NCBI RefSeq assembly: GCF_000498495.1
Contig: NZ_AVCS01000013.1
Coordinates: 62,001 to 126,000, forward strand
Source: Flavobacterium enshiense DK69
GTDB taxonomy: Bacteria; Bacteroidota; Bacteroidia; Flavobacteriales; Flavobacteriaceae
Direction of reading: 5' to 3'
Length of the DNA stretch: 64,000 nucleotides
Part shown: positions 16,309-24,826 of the stretch, one piece after another
Position numbering within the stretch: position 1 is the first letter of the stretch
Layout of the letters: each line of letters begins with the position of its first letter
The notes under the pieces: model-generated
Database searches by the model: none
What the model was told of the DNA's origin: nothing
Seen by the model: only the letters and a program-made list of their open reading frames with translations
Program-made: the position numbers and the translations under genes

Positions 16309-16501
16309 GTTTTTCAATCCTTCAGATTATTCGAAAAATCGTTAATGGAAAGATACAAAATCGGTTACCTTAAAAAAAATCAAAACAGAGTAACCGAATT
16401 TCTCACGAACACCAGTAAACACAGGCAGTTCAGAGAATAAACATCTTGAAAAAAACAATGCAATTAACTAATTTGTTTAATCAAAAAAAAGGTTACCAAC
16501 T

Positions 16502-16621
16502 ATGAATGCAAAAATATCTATTCTCTTTTATGCAAAGAGAGCCAAAACTATTGCTAAAGGGTAAGTCCAAATTTATTTAAGAGTCACAGTTGAGGGGAAA
16601 CGTAACTAAATCAGTCCACTT
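16502..16621 (+). pseudogene. Remnant of a tyrosine integrase N-terminus
   Basis: Reading from the ATG at 16502 gives MNAKISILFYAKRAKTIAKG, a stop, then VQIYLRVTVEGKR in the same frame. This matches the typical start of Bacteroidetes phage-type integrases (ILFYxKRxKxxxKGxxPIYLRVTVxGKR). After about 40 codons similarity is lost and a second stop follows, so the core-binding and catalytic domains are missing. It stands close to the tRNA fragment and the GGTTACC motifs, as expected for an integrase gene. Confidence 0.5.
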
Positions 16622-16639
16622 TTTGCTGACGATTTACAT

Positions 16640-16772
16640 TCATTCCAAAGGGCAAAGTCGCTTTGATGATGCCCAAAAACTACTATGGTTGTTCAGACAA
16701 GAAGCTGATCGAACTTCTCAACGGAAACATCTTCATACAGTTTTTTGTGATATTATGATCTGGATTTATTGA
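16640..16772 (+). pseudogene. Degraded transposase fragment (DUF772-like N-terminus)
   Basis: Across two frames the DNA spells DDAQKLLW, then YYGCSDKKLIELLNGNIFIQFF, then CDIMI. This is like the N-terminal domain of IS1182/IS5-type transposases (SDxxLIExLNxNIxxQxFCGI). Two frameshifts and the loss of the catalytic part make it a remnant. It abuts the downstream end of the biosynthetic cluster. Confidence 0.4.
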
Positions 16773-16812
16773 TCGAATAAGCAACCTTTCAGTAAATCCT
16801 CAAATGCCTTAT

Positions 16813-17529
16813 TTATTTTGCCAGTATGCAGACAAAATTGCACCATTGAAAGAATATATTGATTTCCGTAAAACCTGCATCTTTCAATAAATTAATATTT
16901 TCATTTAAGGTCAGGGGCGTCATGACATTTTTCAAGCTTTCTTTTTTCGCTTTTATTTCCTCTTTTGAAAAGTATTCAGATTTCCAATCCTCGTGAATCC
17001 GAGTGTATAAATTATTTATTTTTGAATCTTGGAAATTTATTTTTTCGCAAAAAATAAAATAACAGTCCTCCTTAAGTGAATTTTTTATTCTTTGTAAAAT
17101 ATTCTTCCTGTTTTTAACTTCAGTAAATTGTATTGTAAAAGCTGCAACAATAAGATCTGAAAATTCATAATTAAAATCTTCAATGTCTTCATTAACAAAC
17201 TTTACATTTTTAATTTTTGAACACTTATTCCTAGCTATTTCCAACATTTGAACTGAATGGTCAATCCCTACAAAAGTTGTGTTTTTAGATTGATTTGCTT
17301 TAAAAATGTTCTTTATAATTTCTCCCGTAGCAGTTCCTAAATCATATACAAGAGCATTATCAGGTAGTAATTTACTGGAAATAATGGCGATTAATTCTTG
17401 AACTTCTTCATAGCAAGGAATTGATTTTCGCACGTGAACATCAAAAACCAATGACACATTATGATCAAAAATCCAATCTCCTTTACGAGAAAGTATAAGT
17501 TTTTCGGTTTCTGTCGATTTCATACACAT
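16813..17529 (-). CDS. CmoA-like SAM-dependent methyltransferase family protein
   Basis: A 238-aa class I SAM enzyme with motif I VYDLGTATGE at residues 61-70. Close resemblance to CmoA runs along the whole length: FD..V..VFD.HVRKSIPCYEE near 21-42, GIDHSVQMLEIAR, FTIQF, and FCEKINF. CmoA makes carboxy-S-adenosylmethionine for tRNA modification. Here the stretch that in E. coli reads HDFKRANGYS is HEDWKSEYFS, so the arginine that I recall contacts the carboxylate is missing. A normal methyltransferase is therefore more likely. An ATG two codons downstream is an alternative start. It is the last gene of the minus-strand biosynthetic cluster, 105 bases after the ICMT-like gene. Confidence 0.75.
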   Translation of the reverse strand: MCMKSTETEKLILSRKGDWIFDHNVSLVFDVHVRKSIPCYEEVQELIAIISSKLLPDNALVYDLGTATGEIIKNIFKANQSKNTTFVGIDHSVQMLEIARNKCSKIKNVKFVNEDIEDFNYEFSDLIVAAFTIQFTEVKNRKNILQRIKNSLKEDCYFIFCEKINFQDSKINNLYTRIHEDWKSEYFSKEEIKAKKESLKNVMTPLTLNENINLLKDAGFTEINIFFQWCNFVCILAK

Positions 17530-17634
17530 CTGTATTAATTACGTTTATACCTTGGTTACAAATCGCTTGTATTGTTTTTTCAATTTTGACCTTCAGACGT
17601 AAAAGAAAATAAATTATCAAATATTGTCCGCGAA

Positions 17635-18249
17635 TCAAAACCACCTCCTGGTCTTTTTTTGGTACGAAAGGTATGCTTCACCATGTAGCTTATAAAGATG
17701 TTCTTCTTCTAATATTATCCTTGCTGTACAATTGACATATGCAAGTACTAATATTACAAACGTGATCAAATTGGGAGTCACTAAAAAAAGTCCCAATGAA
17801 CTCAATATCATTCCTAAAACGATAGGATTTCTCGACCTGCTGTAAATCCCATCAGTTACCAAATCAGTCTTTGTCTCTGACTTATCGATGCCAATTCTAT
17901 AAGATCCTTTCAGTTGGATTTGAGATACTCTTGTCAATACCCCAGAACCTAAAAGAATAAAAATACCAGCTAATTTTAAAATTTCAACATCTAAATATTT
18001 TATAGGAACAAACAAATAATAGAGTTCGTGAAGAAAAGAATAGAAAAAGATATTTGCCAGAATGAACAGGAAAGTTAAATCCCGACAACGCTGATAGAAA
18101 TACATGAGTTTATCATTTTTTGTAATTACTCGTGGATCAAAATCATACTTTTTTTTAAAGGATCTCACATTGACTACATATAGAATTACCATATAAGCAA
18201 CTATATATATCGGTAAGAAAAATCTACAAAACACATCTATATTAACCAT
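17635..18249 (-). CDS. ICMT/PEMT-like membrane methyltransferase
   Basis: About 204 aa from the ATG at 18249, which overlaps the P450 stop by 8 bases (ATGGTTAA); an upstream in-frame ATG at 18273 would add eight residues. Four or five hydrophobic segments are visible. The C-terminal half has the isoprenylcysteine carboxyl methyltransferase signature: LVTDGIYSRSRNPIVLG, then RIILEEEHL and LHGEAYLSY. Members methylate lipid-like substrates at the membrane using SAM (carboxylates, phospholipid amines). In a cluster that probably makes a lipid-like amine, O- or N-methylation of the product is a reasonable inference. Confidence 0.78.
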   Translation of the reverse strand: MVNIDVFCRFFLPIYIVAYMVILYVVNVRSFKKKYDFDPRVITKNDKLMYFYQRCRDLTFLFILANIFFYSFLHELYYLFVPIKYLDVEILKLAGIFILLGSGVLTRVSQIQLKGSYRIGIDKSETKTDLVTDGIYSRSRNPIVLGMILSSLGLFLVTPNLITFVILVLAYVNCTARIILEEEHLYKLHGEAYLSYQKKTRRWF

Positions 18250-19564
18250 GATTATTGAAATTAATTTTTGCATAAACTTTTTTTGGTGAAAGTAAAGGCG
18301 ATTCCTTTACCTCTAATTTTTGTCCCGGCAACACATGAACATCAAACTTCTGAATGATTTTGATGATTGCCAAATAAACCATCATGAACCCTAGGTTGTC
18401 ACCTATGCAACTTCGGCTGCCCCATCCAAATGGCATAAAATGATGTTTAGGTTTAGTCCGTAGAGTTTCCTCATCAAATCGCTCAGGATAAAATTTATCC
18501 GGATCGTCCCATATGTTTGGATTTCTATGGATATTAAAAATAGAGATGCAAATAGTTTTACCTTTTGAAAGATTCAACCCCCCTATATTTTGTTCAATTT
18601 TAGATTTTCTCCAAATAGAAAAAGCGATAGGATACAGCCTCAAAGTTTCAAAAACAACCTGCATAGAAAGCGGAAAATCCTTATAGAAATGTTCGGTGAA
18701 ATTGTAGTCCGCAGGTTTACTTCTAATTTCGTGAGTGATTTTTGAAAGATAATCCGGATGTTTTCCCATTAAATGCCAAAATATTGATAATGTACATGCT
18801 ACTGGAAAATAACCCGCTGCCAACATTGTTTTCATTTCGTCTAACATTAATCTCCTGTCCTCGGTCGATGCATCAGAACCTGCCAGCGCATTTATCATTA
18901 TATCAGCAAAATCATTTCTTTCTACTTTTGATTCAAGCCGGTTTTGCACAATTTGCTTAAAAAGTTTATCTAATTTACGATTTATCCATCTTAACTTAAG
19001 ATGCTGAATTGTTGGTATCCAAGAAGGAATATAAATCGGAGGCCCTGATACAATATATTTTGTACCTATTTCCAACATTTGCTTTACTTCCGATTGTTTA
19101 TCCTTTAAATCGATATCGAAGAAAATTTTCCCGGAAACCATGATTGTCATGATGTTCATTTCGTTTACCAGATCAAATGTTTGATTGCTTGTGACATAGG
19201 CTTCCCAATGGTCTAAAGTCTTATCAATTTCATGGATAACTTCATTCATATTAGAATGAATAGCTTGAGGTTTAAAGAGCGGATTCAAAAGTTTTCGTTC
19301 ACTTGCCCACATCTCACCTGAGCTTATCACTAATCCATTTCCGAAAACCGCTTTAATCCGTCGCCCGATAAAATCTTCCTGATTAAAGTCTTTTTGATCC
19401 CGATTAAGAATCTGCTTAGCAATATCGGGTTCACTTATTAAAAAAAATAGAGAACCGCAGTTCACAATATCTCCGTATTCCCTCATCAGTTTATGAAAAA
19501 GAAAAGCGGGATATTCATTTGTTCTCGAAAGAAGGTTAATCAGTGATAGACTCTTTATATTCAT
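18242..19564 (-). CDS. Cytochrome P450 with atypical I-helix
   Basis: A 440-aa P450 with heme loop F379-WGSRSC386-IG, ExxR motif ETLR (306-309) and PERF (360-363). The I-helix, where most monooxygenases have AGxETT, reads AAGYFPVAC (249-257): both the acidic residue and the catalytic alcohol are replaced. Lack of this pair is known from P450s that do not activate O2 in the usual way, such as peroxygenases or isomerase-like forms, or that use substrate-assisted chemistry. There is no N-terminal anchor or fused reductase, and no ferredoxin gene is nearby. It lies inside the minus-strand cluster, overlapping the ICMT-like gene. Confidence 0.92.
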   Translation of the reverse strand: MNIKSLSLINLLSRTNEYPAFLFHKLMREYGDIVNCGSLFFLISEPDIAKQILNRDQKDFNQEDFIGRRIKAVFGNGLVISSGEMWASERKLLNPLFKPQAIHSNMNEVIHEIDKTLDHWEAYVTSNQTFDLVNEMNIMTIMVSGKIFFDIDLKDKQSEVKQMLEIGTKYIVSGPPIYIPSWIPTIQHLKLRWINRKLDKLFKQIVQNRLESKVERNDFADIMINALAGSDASTEDRRLMLDEMKTMLAAGYFPVACTLSIFWHLMGKHPDYLSKITHEIRSKPADYNFTEHFYKDFPLSMQVVFETLRLYPIAFSIWRKSKIEQNIGGLNLSKGKTICISIFNIHRNPNIWDDPDKFYPERFDEETLRTKPKHHFMPFGWGSRSCIGDNLGFMMVYLAIIKIIQKFDVHVLPGQKLEVKESPLLSPKKVYAKINFNNHG

Positions 19565-19693
19565 AAACTGAGTTTTTAATACAGAACCTTTTTTTGCCCC
19601 TTAAAATGTGATTTAACTTTAACATCCAAAATCAATCACAGTTTCATTAAATAATCGACCTTTCATCAAGTTAGGTTATTTATGCTTCTCTCA

Positions 19694-20848
19694 TTATTGC
19701 TTAATTTCTGAAGAAATAGCCTCAAAGGAGATCTTTTTACCGTAAATTCTATATTCTTTAATTCTCTTGCCTTCTATTTTCTGTAGAATAGAATTCATTG
19801 TCGTATTGTTTTCAAGAACAAAACTTGCTTCAGCCCTATAAATATTGTGGCTATGTAGTACTTCAGTTATTTTATGATACAAAGCCAAATCTATACCCTG
19901 CCCCGAATATTCTTTTAAAACGCCCAGAATCATAATACGTGCTTCATTTATTTTTTGCTTGTACCATAATAATTTTAAAAAACCAAAAGGGAGTAATTTT
20001 CCGTTTGCAACATGCTGAAACGCTTGATTTATATCGGGTACTGCTACAACAAAACCAATAAATTCATCATCTTTTTCAACCACCAGAGCGCAATCAGTTG
20101 GAGCTATTCTCTTCAAGTCGTTTGCCATCGAAAAAAACTCCTTTTCATTCAACGGTATGAACCCCCAATTGTTTATGTTACATTTATTATATACATTCCT
20201 TAGCTTAGTAATATCCTCATTAAAATGTTTCATCGATAGAGAGCGTATTTTTAAACCGCTGTCATTCATTTTCTGGAAACATCTTTTTAAAACATTTTCA
20301 TATTTTTCTAATACCGGTTTCTCTTTTATTTCATATGAATATAAATCCATTCTTTTTTCAAAACCGCACTGTTCACATAATTCATTATAATACTTGAAGT
20401 TATAAGGCATCATCACCATAGGTCGATATTCAAATCCGTCAAACAAAAATCCGCAGGAATCGTTTGTCGTCAGGTTAGTCGGACCAACTATTTGAGTCAT
20501 ACCTTTTTCCTTTAACCAATCTGACGCAGACCGAAAAAGAACTTGGGCTACCTCAACACTATCAATAGCTTCAAAAAGGCCAAAAAAGCCAGTATTGTCG
20601 TTATAAACTTCTAAATGGATTGTGTTATGTATAGCAGCAATCCTTCCCACAATTTCTTTATTTATGGTTGCTAAAAACAATGCAATCTGAGAATGTTGCA
20701 AAAAAGGATTTTTCCTTGTAAGCATAAATTCCATTGACAATTGCAGTTCTGAAACATAATTTGGATCTTCTTTATACAATTTTTGTGGAAACTGGATAAA
20801 CTTTTTTAATTCCTGTCTTGTTTTTACTTCCTTTACTTCAACTTCCAT
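19694..20848 (-). CDS. GNAT-fold protein, YghO-like acyltransferase
   Basis: A 384-aa soluble protein. The N-terminal half is YghO-like: VGRIAAIHN near 66-74, GFFGLFEAID near 87-96, and VGPTNLTTNDSCGFLFDGF near 122-140. The C-terminal half holds a second GNAT-like module with a VLKEYSGQGI segment (about 305-315) that fits the acetyl-CoA-binding R/Q-x-x-G-x-G/A region. Members are N-acyltransferase-like and often stand beside lipid or sphingolipid-type genes. It follows the aminotransferase-reductase fusion after 43 bases, so acylation of the resulting amine is plausible. That substrate is inference. Confidence 0.65.
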   Translation of the reverse strand: MEVEVKEVKTRQELKKFIQFPQKLYKEDPNYVSELQLSMEFMLTRKNPFLQHSQIALFLATINKEIVGRIAAIHNTIHLEVYNDNTGFFGLFEAIDSVEVAQVLFRSASDWLKEKGMTQIVGPTNLTTNDSCGFLFDGFEYRPMVMMPYNFKYYNELCEQCGFEKRMDLYSYEIKEKPVLEKYENVLKRCFQKMNDSGLKIRSLSMKHFNEDITKLRNVYNKCNINNWGFIPLNEKEFFSMANDLKRIAPTDCALVVEKDDEFIGFVVAVPDINQAFQHVANGKLLPFGFLKLLWYKQKINEARIMILGVLKEYSGQGIDLALYHKITEVLHSHNIYRAEASFVLENNTTMNSILQKIEGKRIKEYRIYGKKISFEAISSEIKQ

Positions 20849-20891
20849 TTCGACACAACTTTCTTATTATTTCAGTTCGATTATATATTTT

Positions 20892-23816
20892 CTAAATTGA
20901 ATGATCCATTTTTATGGAATCAGATTGACATTCGCTAAAAAAACCATGTTTTTCTCCAATTTTTCCAATTTCATTAACCTGAGACGTGAGCAATTCTCCA
21001 AATGAATAAGATTTTTTACTTTGTTCAAATCCCATTAGCAATGTTTCAGACATACAGGCGAAAGCTTGTCCCTTTTGCAATGGAAGTCCTCTCAAATGAA
21101 GTTTTTCTTCGTTAGGTAAGGCAACAATGCCTCCATGAATAACTTTTATATTTTTATCCTCTAATAATTCTTTTGTACAATTTGAGGGAACTGAAATATC
21201 GCAAATAAGAGTTCCTGACTTAAAATGCTTTGATTCAAGAAACGGAGTTCCCTGATTAGTAGCTACTACAACCACATTGTATTCTGCTAAATGACTTAGG
21301 TCCCATGTGATTTTTATTGGCAGATTAGCGCTAAATTCGCCCAGATACATGTCCCATAAAAAATCTGAATCTAAAAGTTCTTGGTTATTTTTGACAGCTG
21401 TAAATAAATTACTGGTAAAAAAAGTCTTTTCCAATGTGCTTTTCGGGGCATTATTAAATAGCATTTTTTTCAAGATTTGTTTTAATAAACACCCTGCATG
21501 TTCTTTAATTTTATTTTCTGAATTTTCAGAGCTTCCCAACAAAATAATTGAATCCGAACAATCCATTAGACCAGACGAAATTACTGTCGCAATATTTCCG
21601 CCAGCGCCTATGATTGCTGTTTTTATCTGATCGTATTTTCTTTTTTGGATTTCAGATTTGATAGCCATCAAAGAAGTATGAACCGTAAAACTATTACCGC
21701 TGGTTATAACTACTTTTGAGTCATTTACAGCTTTACCATTTTGCATTATTATTGAAGTGAACTGACCGAGCCCAATTGTTCTTATATTATTAGACTTTAA
21801 ATATTTAATCGCTTTGTTACATAAATTCCGATATTGACTGATAGAATATCTGGAAAAAGATAAATCATCTCTAACCATTTTTGATGTAAATGGAAGGCCG
21901 ATAAAACTTATTAAAACTTTTTCCCTTTTTGCATTCATCACACAATTACGCCCCAGTAAAACCGGTTGAGCAATCGGCATAATCATTCTCATTATTTTCT
22001 CAAGAGATTCGTCATCCAAAATTTCCAGAGAAGGCATAGACTCCCGTATTGAATTTGAATTAATAAAATGCACTAAAAAGCCAACTTGAGATTTTATATT
22101 ATCAGCATTTTCTACGATGATATCATTTTGACCATAATTCTGAACAGGTCTCAAATTTTGTTTGTCCTCATCAAGCATAAAATCGATTAAAGAATACAAA
22201 TCAGAACAATGTAATATGTAACACAATTCGTCTATGGCATCTAAAAAGTCATTTATGGATTTTTTTGAAATAAAAAGGCTTGGATGAATTCGAACGGTTG
22301 CAGGATCAGAAAGCGTTACTGAGACCCTAATATTTTTTTTATTCAACAGAAAACCCGCAATAACGTATCCCAAATAATTGGTTCTGTAGAGTAACTGAAG
22401 ACCGCTACACAGACTCAAACTAAAATCTTTGAATGAAATTCCGATCATAAGCCCGCTACCCCTTATATCAGAAATTATATCTCGATATTTATTTTTGATA
22501 TCAAGTAATCTGCCTAATATATACGAACCTTTTTCTGCAATTTCTTTTTTGTGTAATTCAGCTATTTCAATAGCTTTGATCGAAACTAATGTCGAAATAT
22601 CGTCCTCTGCAAAAGTTGACGTATGAGTAATTCCAAATTCTGAAAAGTATTTTTCACTATCGACAATAAACGCACTAATTTTAGATATTCCGCCACCCAA
22701 AGATTTTCCAATAACGTAATAATCGGCAAAGACATTGGCTTTAAAAGAAGCTAAAAAATCACCTGTTCTGTAAAAGCCACATTGAATTTCATCAAAAATT
22801 AAAGGAATGTCGCTTATTGTTGCTTGTTTTCTGAGAAATCTGAGAAATTCAAACGGTACTATATGGATACCTCCCTCACCCAATATAGGTTCAATTATGA
22901 TTCCGGTAATGCAATTCAGTTTGATTTTTTTGATAATAATCCTTCCTTTGGAATTGATGTCGGGTAAAATGAAAAAATATTCATTTTGATGGATATAATT
23001 TTCAATTTCTTGTTCATTCCAATTAAAGAAGATTGTTTGATATTGATCTTCAGATAAAAAAGGTTCCCGAAAAATAGGATTGGATGTTATCGAAAGAGCT
23101 GTGACTGTTTTTCCGTGAAATGACTTTTGCGAAGCTAAAATCTTAATTTTATTTAAAGAAACAACATTGTTATTAATTTCAAAAATGTCTCTCTTAAATT
23201 TTTGAAAGTTCGTATAGATTTTATCGTTAAATGTGAAATTGAAATCTTTTTCATATTTAACGATGTAATTCTCAATATTTAAAAAAGCATTTTCAAGTGA
23301 ATTATAGCAACCTTTTACTTTGGTTCTATATGATAAATATGAGTGTTTAATTGCTGCTTCTACTGCCTCTGCGCCTGAATTTGCAAATGTAGTAACGTAT
23401 GTTTTTCCACTTTTTTCATAAATGATGTCACTCAATTTTTTACTCAAAATTGCAGATCCCGAACGAATCGATGCCTGGGCATGAACAGGAATTTTATTTT
23501 TATGTAATTGGATTAAATAATCGATCAATTCCTCATTGTTATGCCCTAAAAGCAAAGAGCCATAACCGCCCACCAAATCAAGTATTTTTGATTCTTTGCC
23601 ATTATTTTTATAATGCATAAAGTCACCCTCTGCTTTATAGTAAACTTTATCCAATTTCAAAAGCTCAAGCAATTCCGACAATAGCGGTTTTGAGTATTTT
23701 TTATAATATTCTGAAACAAAATTATCCATACCCCATTTCTTTTTTTGGTTAAGTAAATTAGAATCATCCATAACGTTCCATAAACACGAGATTTGTAAAA
23801 CTTTATTTAAAGACAT
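20892..23816 (-). CDS. Class III aminotransferase fused to an acyl-ACP reductase-like domain
   Basis: A 974-aa fusion. Residues about 40-540 are a class III PLP aminotransferase: NSGAEAVEAAIK (147-158), IIIEPILGEGG, FDEIQCG with Asp342, and the PLP lysine Lys371 in GKSLGGG. Residues about 575-960 resemble cyanobacterial acyl-ACP reductase (AAR): IGLGQFTSI, ITSGNSFTVH, a Rossmann motif GAGGNI (737-742), GQAFACMSE with Cys921 matching the AAR acylated cysteine, and FGELLTSQVNEIG..HGF. The predicted reaction is acyl-ACP to fatty aldehyde to fatty amine within one protein. The start overlaps the upstream gene by 14 bases; Met16 is an alternative start. Confidence 0.82.
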   Translation of the reverse strand: MSLNKVLQISCLWNVMDDSNLLNQKKKWGMDNFVSEYYKKYSKPLLSELLELLKLDKVYYKAEGDFMHYKNNGKESKILDLVGGYGSLLLGHNNEELIDYLIQLHKNKIPVHAQASIRSGSAILSKKLSDIIYEKSGKTYVTTFANSGAEAVEAAIKHSYLSYRTKVKGCYNSLENAFLNIENYIVKYEKDFNFTFNDKIYTNFQKFKRDIFEINNNVVSLNKIKILASQKSFHGKTVTALSITSNPIFREPFLSEDQYQTIFFNWNEQEIENYIHQNEYFFILPDINSKGRIIIKKIKLNCITGIIIEPILGEGGIHIVPFEFLRFLRKQATISDIPLIFDEIQCGFYRTGDFLASFKANVFADYYVIGKSLGGGISKISAFIVDSEKYFSEFGITHTSTFAEDDISTLVSIKAIEIAELHKKEIAEKGSYILGRLLDIKNKYRDIISDIRGSGLMIGISFKDFSLSLCSGLQLLYRTNYLGYVIAGFLLNKKNIRVSVTLSDPATVRIHPSLFISKKSINDFLDAIDELCYILHCSDLYSLIDFMLDEDKQNLRPVQNYGQNDIIVENADNIKSQVGFLVHFINSNSIRESMPSLEILDDESLEKIMRMIMPIAQPVLLGRNCVMNAKREKVLISFIGLPFTSKMVRDDLSFSRYSISQYRNLCNKAIKYLKSNNIRTIGLGQFTSIIMQNGKAVNDSKVVITSGNSFTVHTSLMAIKSEIQKRKYDQIKTAIIGAGGNIATVISSGLMDCSDSIILLGSSENSENKIKEHAGCLLKQILKKMLFNNAPKSTLEKTFFTSNLFTAVKNNQELLDSDFLWDMYLGEFSANLPIKITWDLSHLAEYNVVVVATNQGTPFLESKHFKSGTLICDISVPSNCTKELLEDKNIKVIHGGIVALPNEEKLHLRGLPLQKGQAFACMSETLLMGFEQSKKSYSFGELLTSQVNEIGKIGEKHGFFSECQSDSIKMDHSI

Positions 23817-24807
23817 TAGCCTCGCAAAGATTCATTTTGTATGTCAACATTTTTTTAGATAAACGAAATAGTGTCCTAATCAGAATATTTCTGTGAAAGA
23901 CAAACATTTTCTTTTCTATTAGCTGAGCTCCCAGTCTTTTTTTTGATAATTCAGCTGTCTGTCCCAGGTTTATCGAAGTACTGTTTAATTTAATACCTCC
24001 TTTTAAAATTTGAATCAAATTATTATAATAGGAGTCATATTTATTTCGAAGATCATATTTAAGTCCCCCGAATAAAAAATAATATATTTCTCTATCTAAA
24101 GTAGTGATATGCCATGTTATCAATTGATTCGTCTTATAAAAAGAATGAAGGTGAAATTCCTCAGACAATTTTGAAAAGAAATCAAAAGACAATGTCTCCA
24201 GTTTTGTTTGTGTTCTATTAATGATATTCAAATAAAGTTGATAATGCTCCTGTGTGAATTGAGAACATAAACTTTCCACATGTTTTATTCCTGAAAATTT
24301 TTTCTCTGCATTCAAAATTCTCCGTCGGTAATTGTGCCTTAAACTTTGCAGATAATTCTCCCATGAATGATTGTATTTATCATAAATCAAAGTAGGAAGC
24401 GTCTCCATTTCAACAATATTTTTAATATTTAGCGACGTATTGTAATTCAGGCAAAGAATTATTCCTCTTTCCTTTTTTAAGATATCAGATATTAATTCTT
24501 CAAAAAAAACAATATTGCCAACCATGCCGTGAGCGTCGACCGATATCGGAATTCCTATGACTGTCATTGGAAGATTAATACAATATTTAGCAAAAGTCAA
24601 GACATTTACTTTTAATGAATACACGACAGCTCCAGCGACAAAAACATCATCCTCATATCCGAGATAATATCTTTGCTTGCAGGGATTGTGTTTTTCTGAG
24701 TGAATCAAAAAATCCCTATTTTGATACACACTATTACTTAAACTATCCCATTCGTGGTCAATTTTACTAGCAGAATTTTTAATTACTGTTTTCACATCTT
24801 CTAACAA
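23803..24807 (-). CDS. FemAB/BioF2-like GNAT acyltransferase
   Basis: A 334-aa protein of the Acetyltransf_6 (BioF2/FemAB-like) type. Seen features are SLRHNYRRRILNAEKKF at about 155-171, YYFLFGGLKYDLRNKY at about 243-258 and a C-terminal LGQTAELSKKRLGA block at about 280-293. These families transfer acyl or aminoacyl groups to amines. It sits between the radical SAM gene (19-base gap) and the aminotransferase-reductase fusion (14-base overlap), so it is co-transcribed. Acylation of a cluster intermediate is inference. Confidence 0.72.
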   Translation of the reverse strand: MLEDVKTVIKNSASKIDHEWDSLSNSVYQNRDFLIHSEKHNPCKQRYYLGYEDDVFVAGAVVYSLKVNVLTFAKYCINLPMTVIGIPISVDAHGMVGNIVFFEELISDILKKERGIILCLNYNTSLNIKNIVEMETLPTLIYDKYNHSWENYLQSLRHNYRRRILNAEKKFSGIKHVESLCSQFTQEHYQLYLNIINRTQTKLETLSFDFFSKLSEEFHLHSFYKTNQLITWHITTLDREIYYFLFGGLKYDLRNKYDSYYNNLIQILKGGIKLNSTSINLGQTAELSKKRLGAQLIEKKMFVFHRNILIRTLFRLSKKMLTYKMNLCEANVFK

Positions 24808-24826
24808 ATTTAAGATTCATCACTAA

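Larger units (their letters stand above)
16161..16497. repeat. Cluster of GGTTAC(C) motifs around an att-like site
   Basis: Motif copies lie at 16161 (GGTTACA), 16173, 16363, 16390-16395 (reverse orientation) and 16491. Two further copies in the context AAAAGGTTACCAAT occur at 15806 and 12611. Such clustered heptamers flanking a tRNA-derived core resemble arm-type binding sites of tyrosine recombinases. Confidence 0.45.
16062..16812. other. Island boundary region without intact genes
   Basis: This 750-base gap holds the tRNA 3' fragment, its terminator, the GGTTACC motifs, the integrase remnant and the transposase remnant. I see no intact gene or complete tRNA in it. Confidence 0.6.

Noticed and set aside
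16590..16772. 60-aa plus-strand frame as a gene
   Set aside because: Transposase-like similarity switches between frames, so this is a fragment of a decayed gene.
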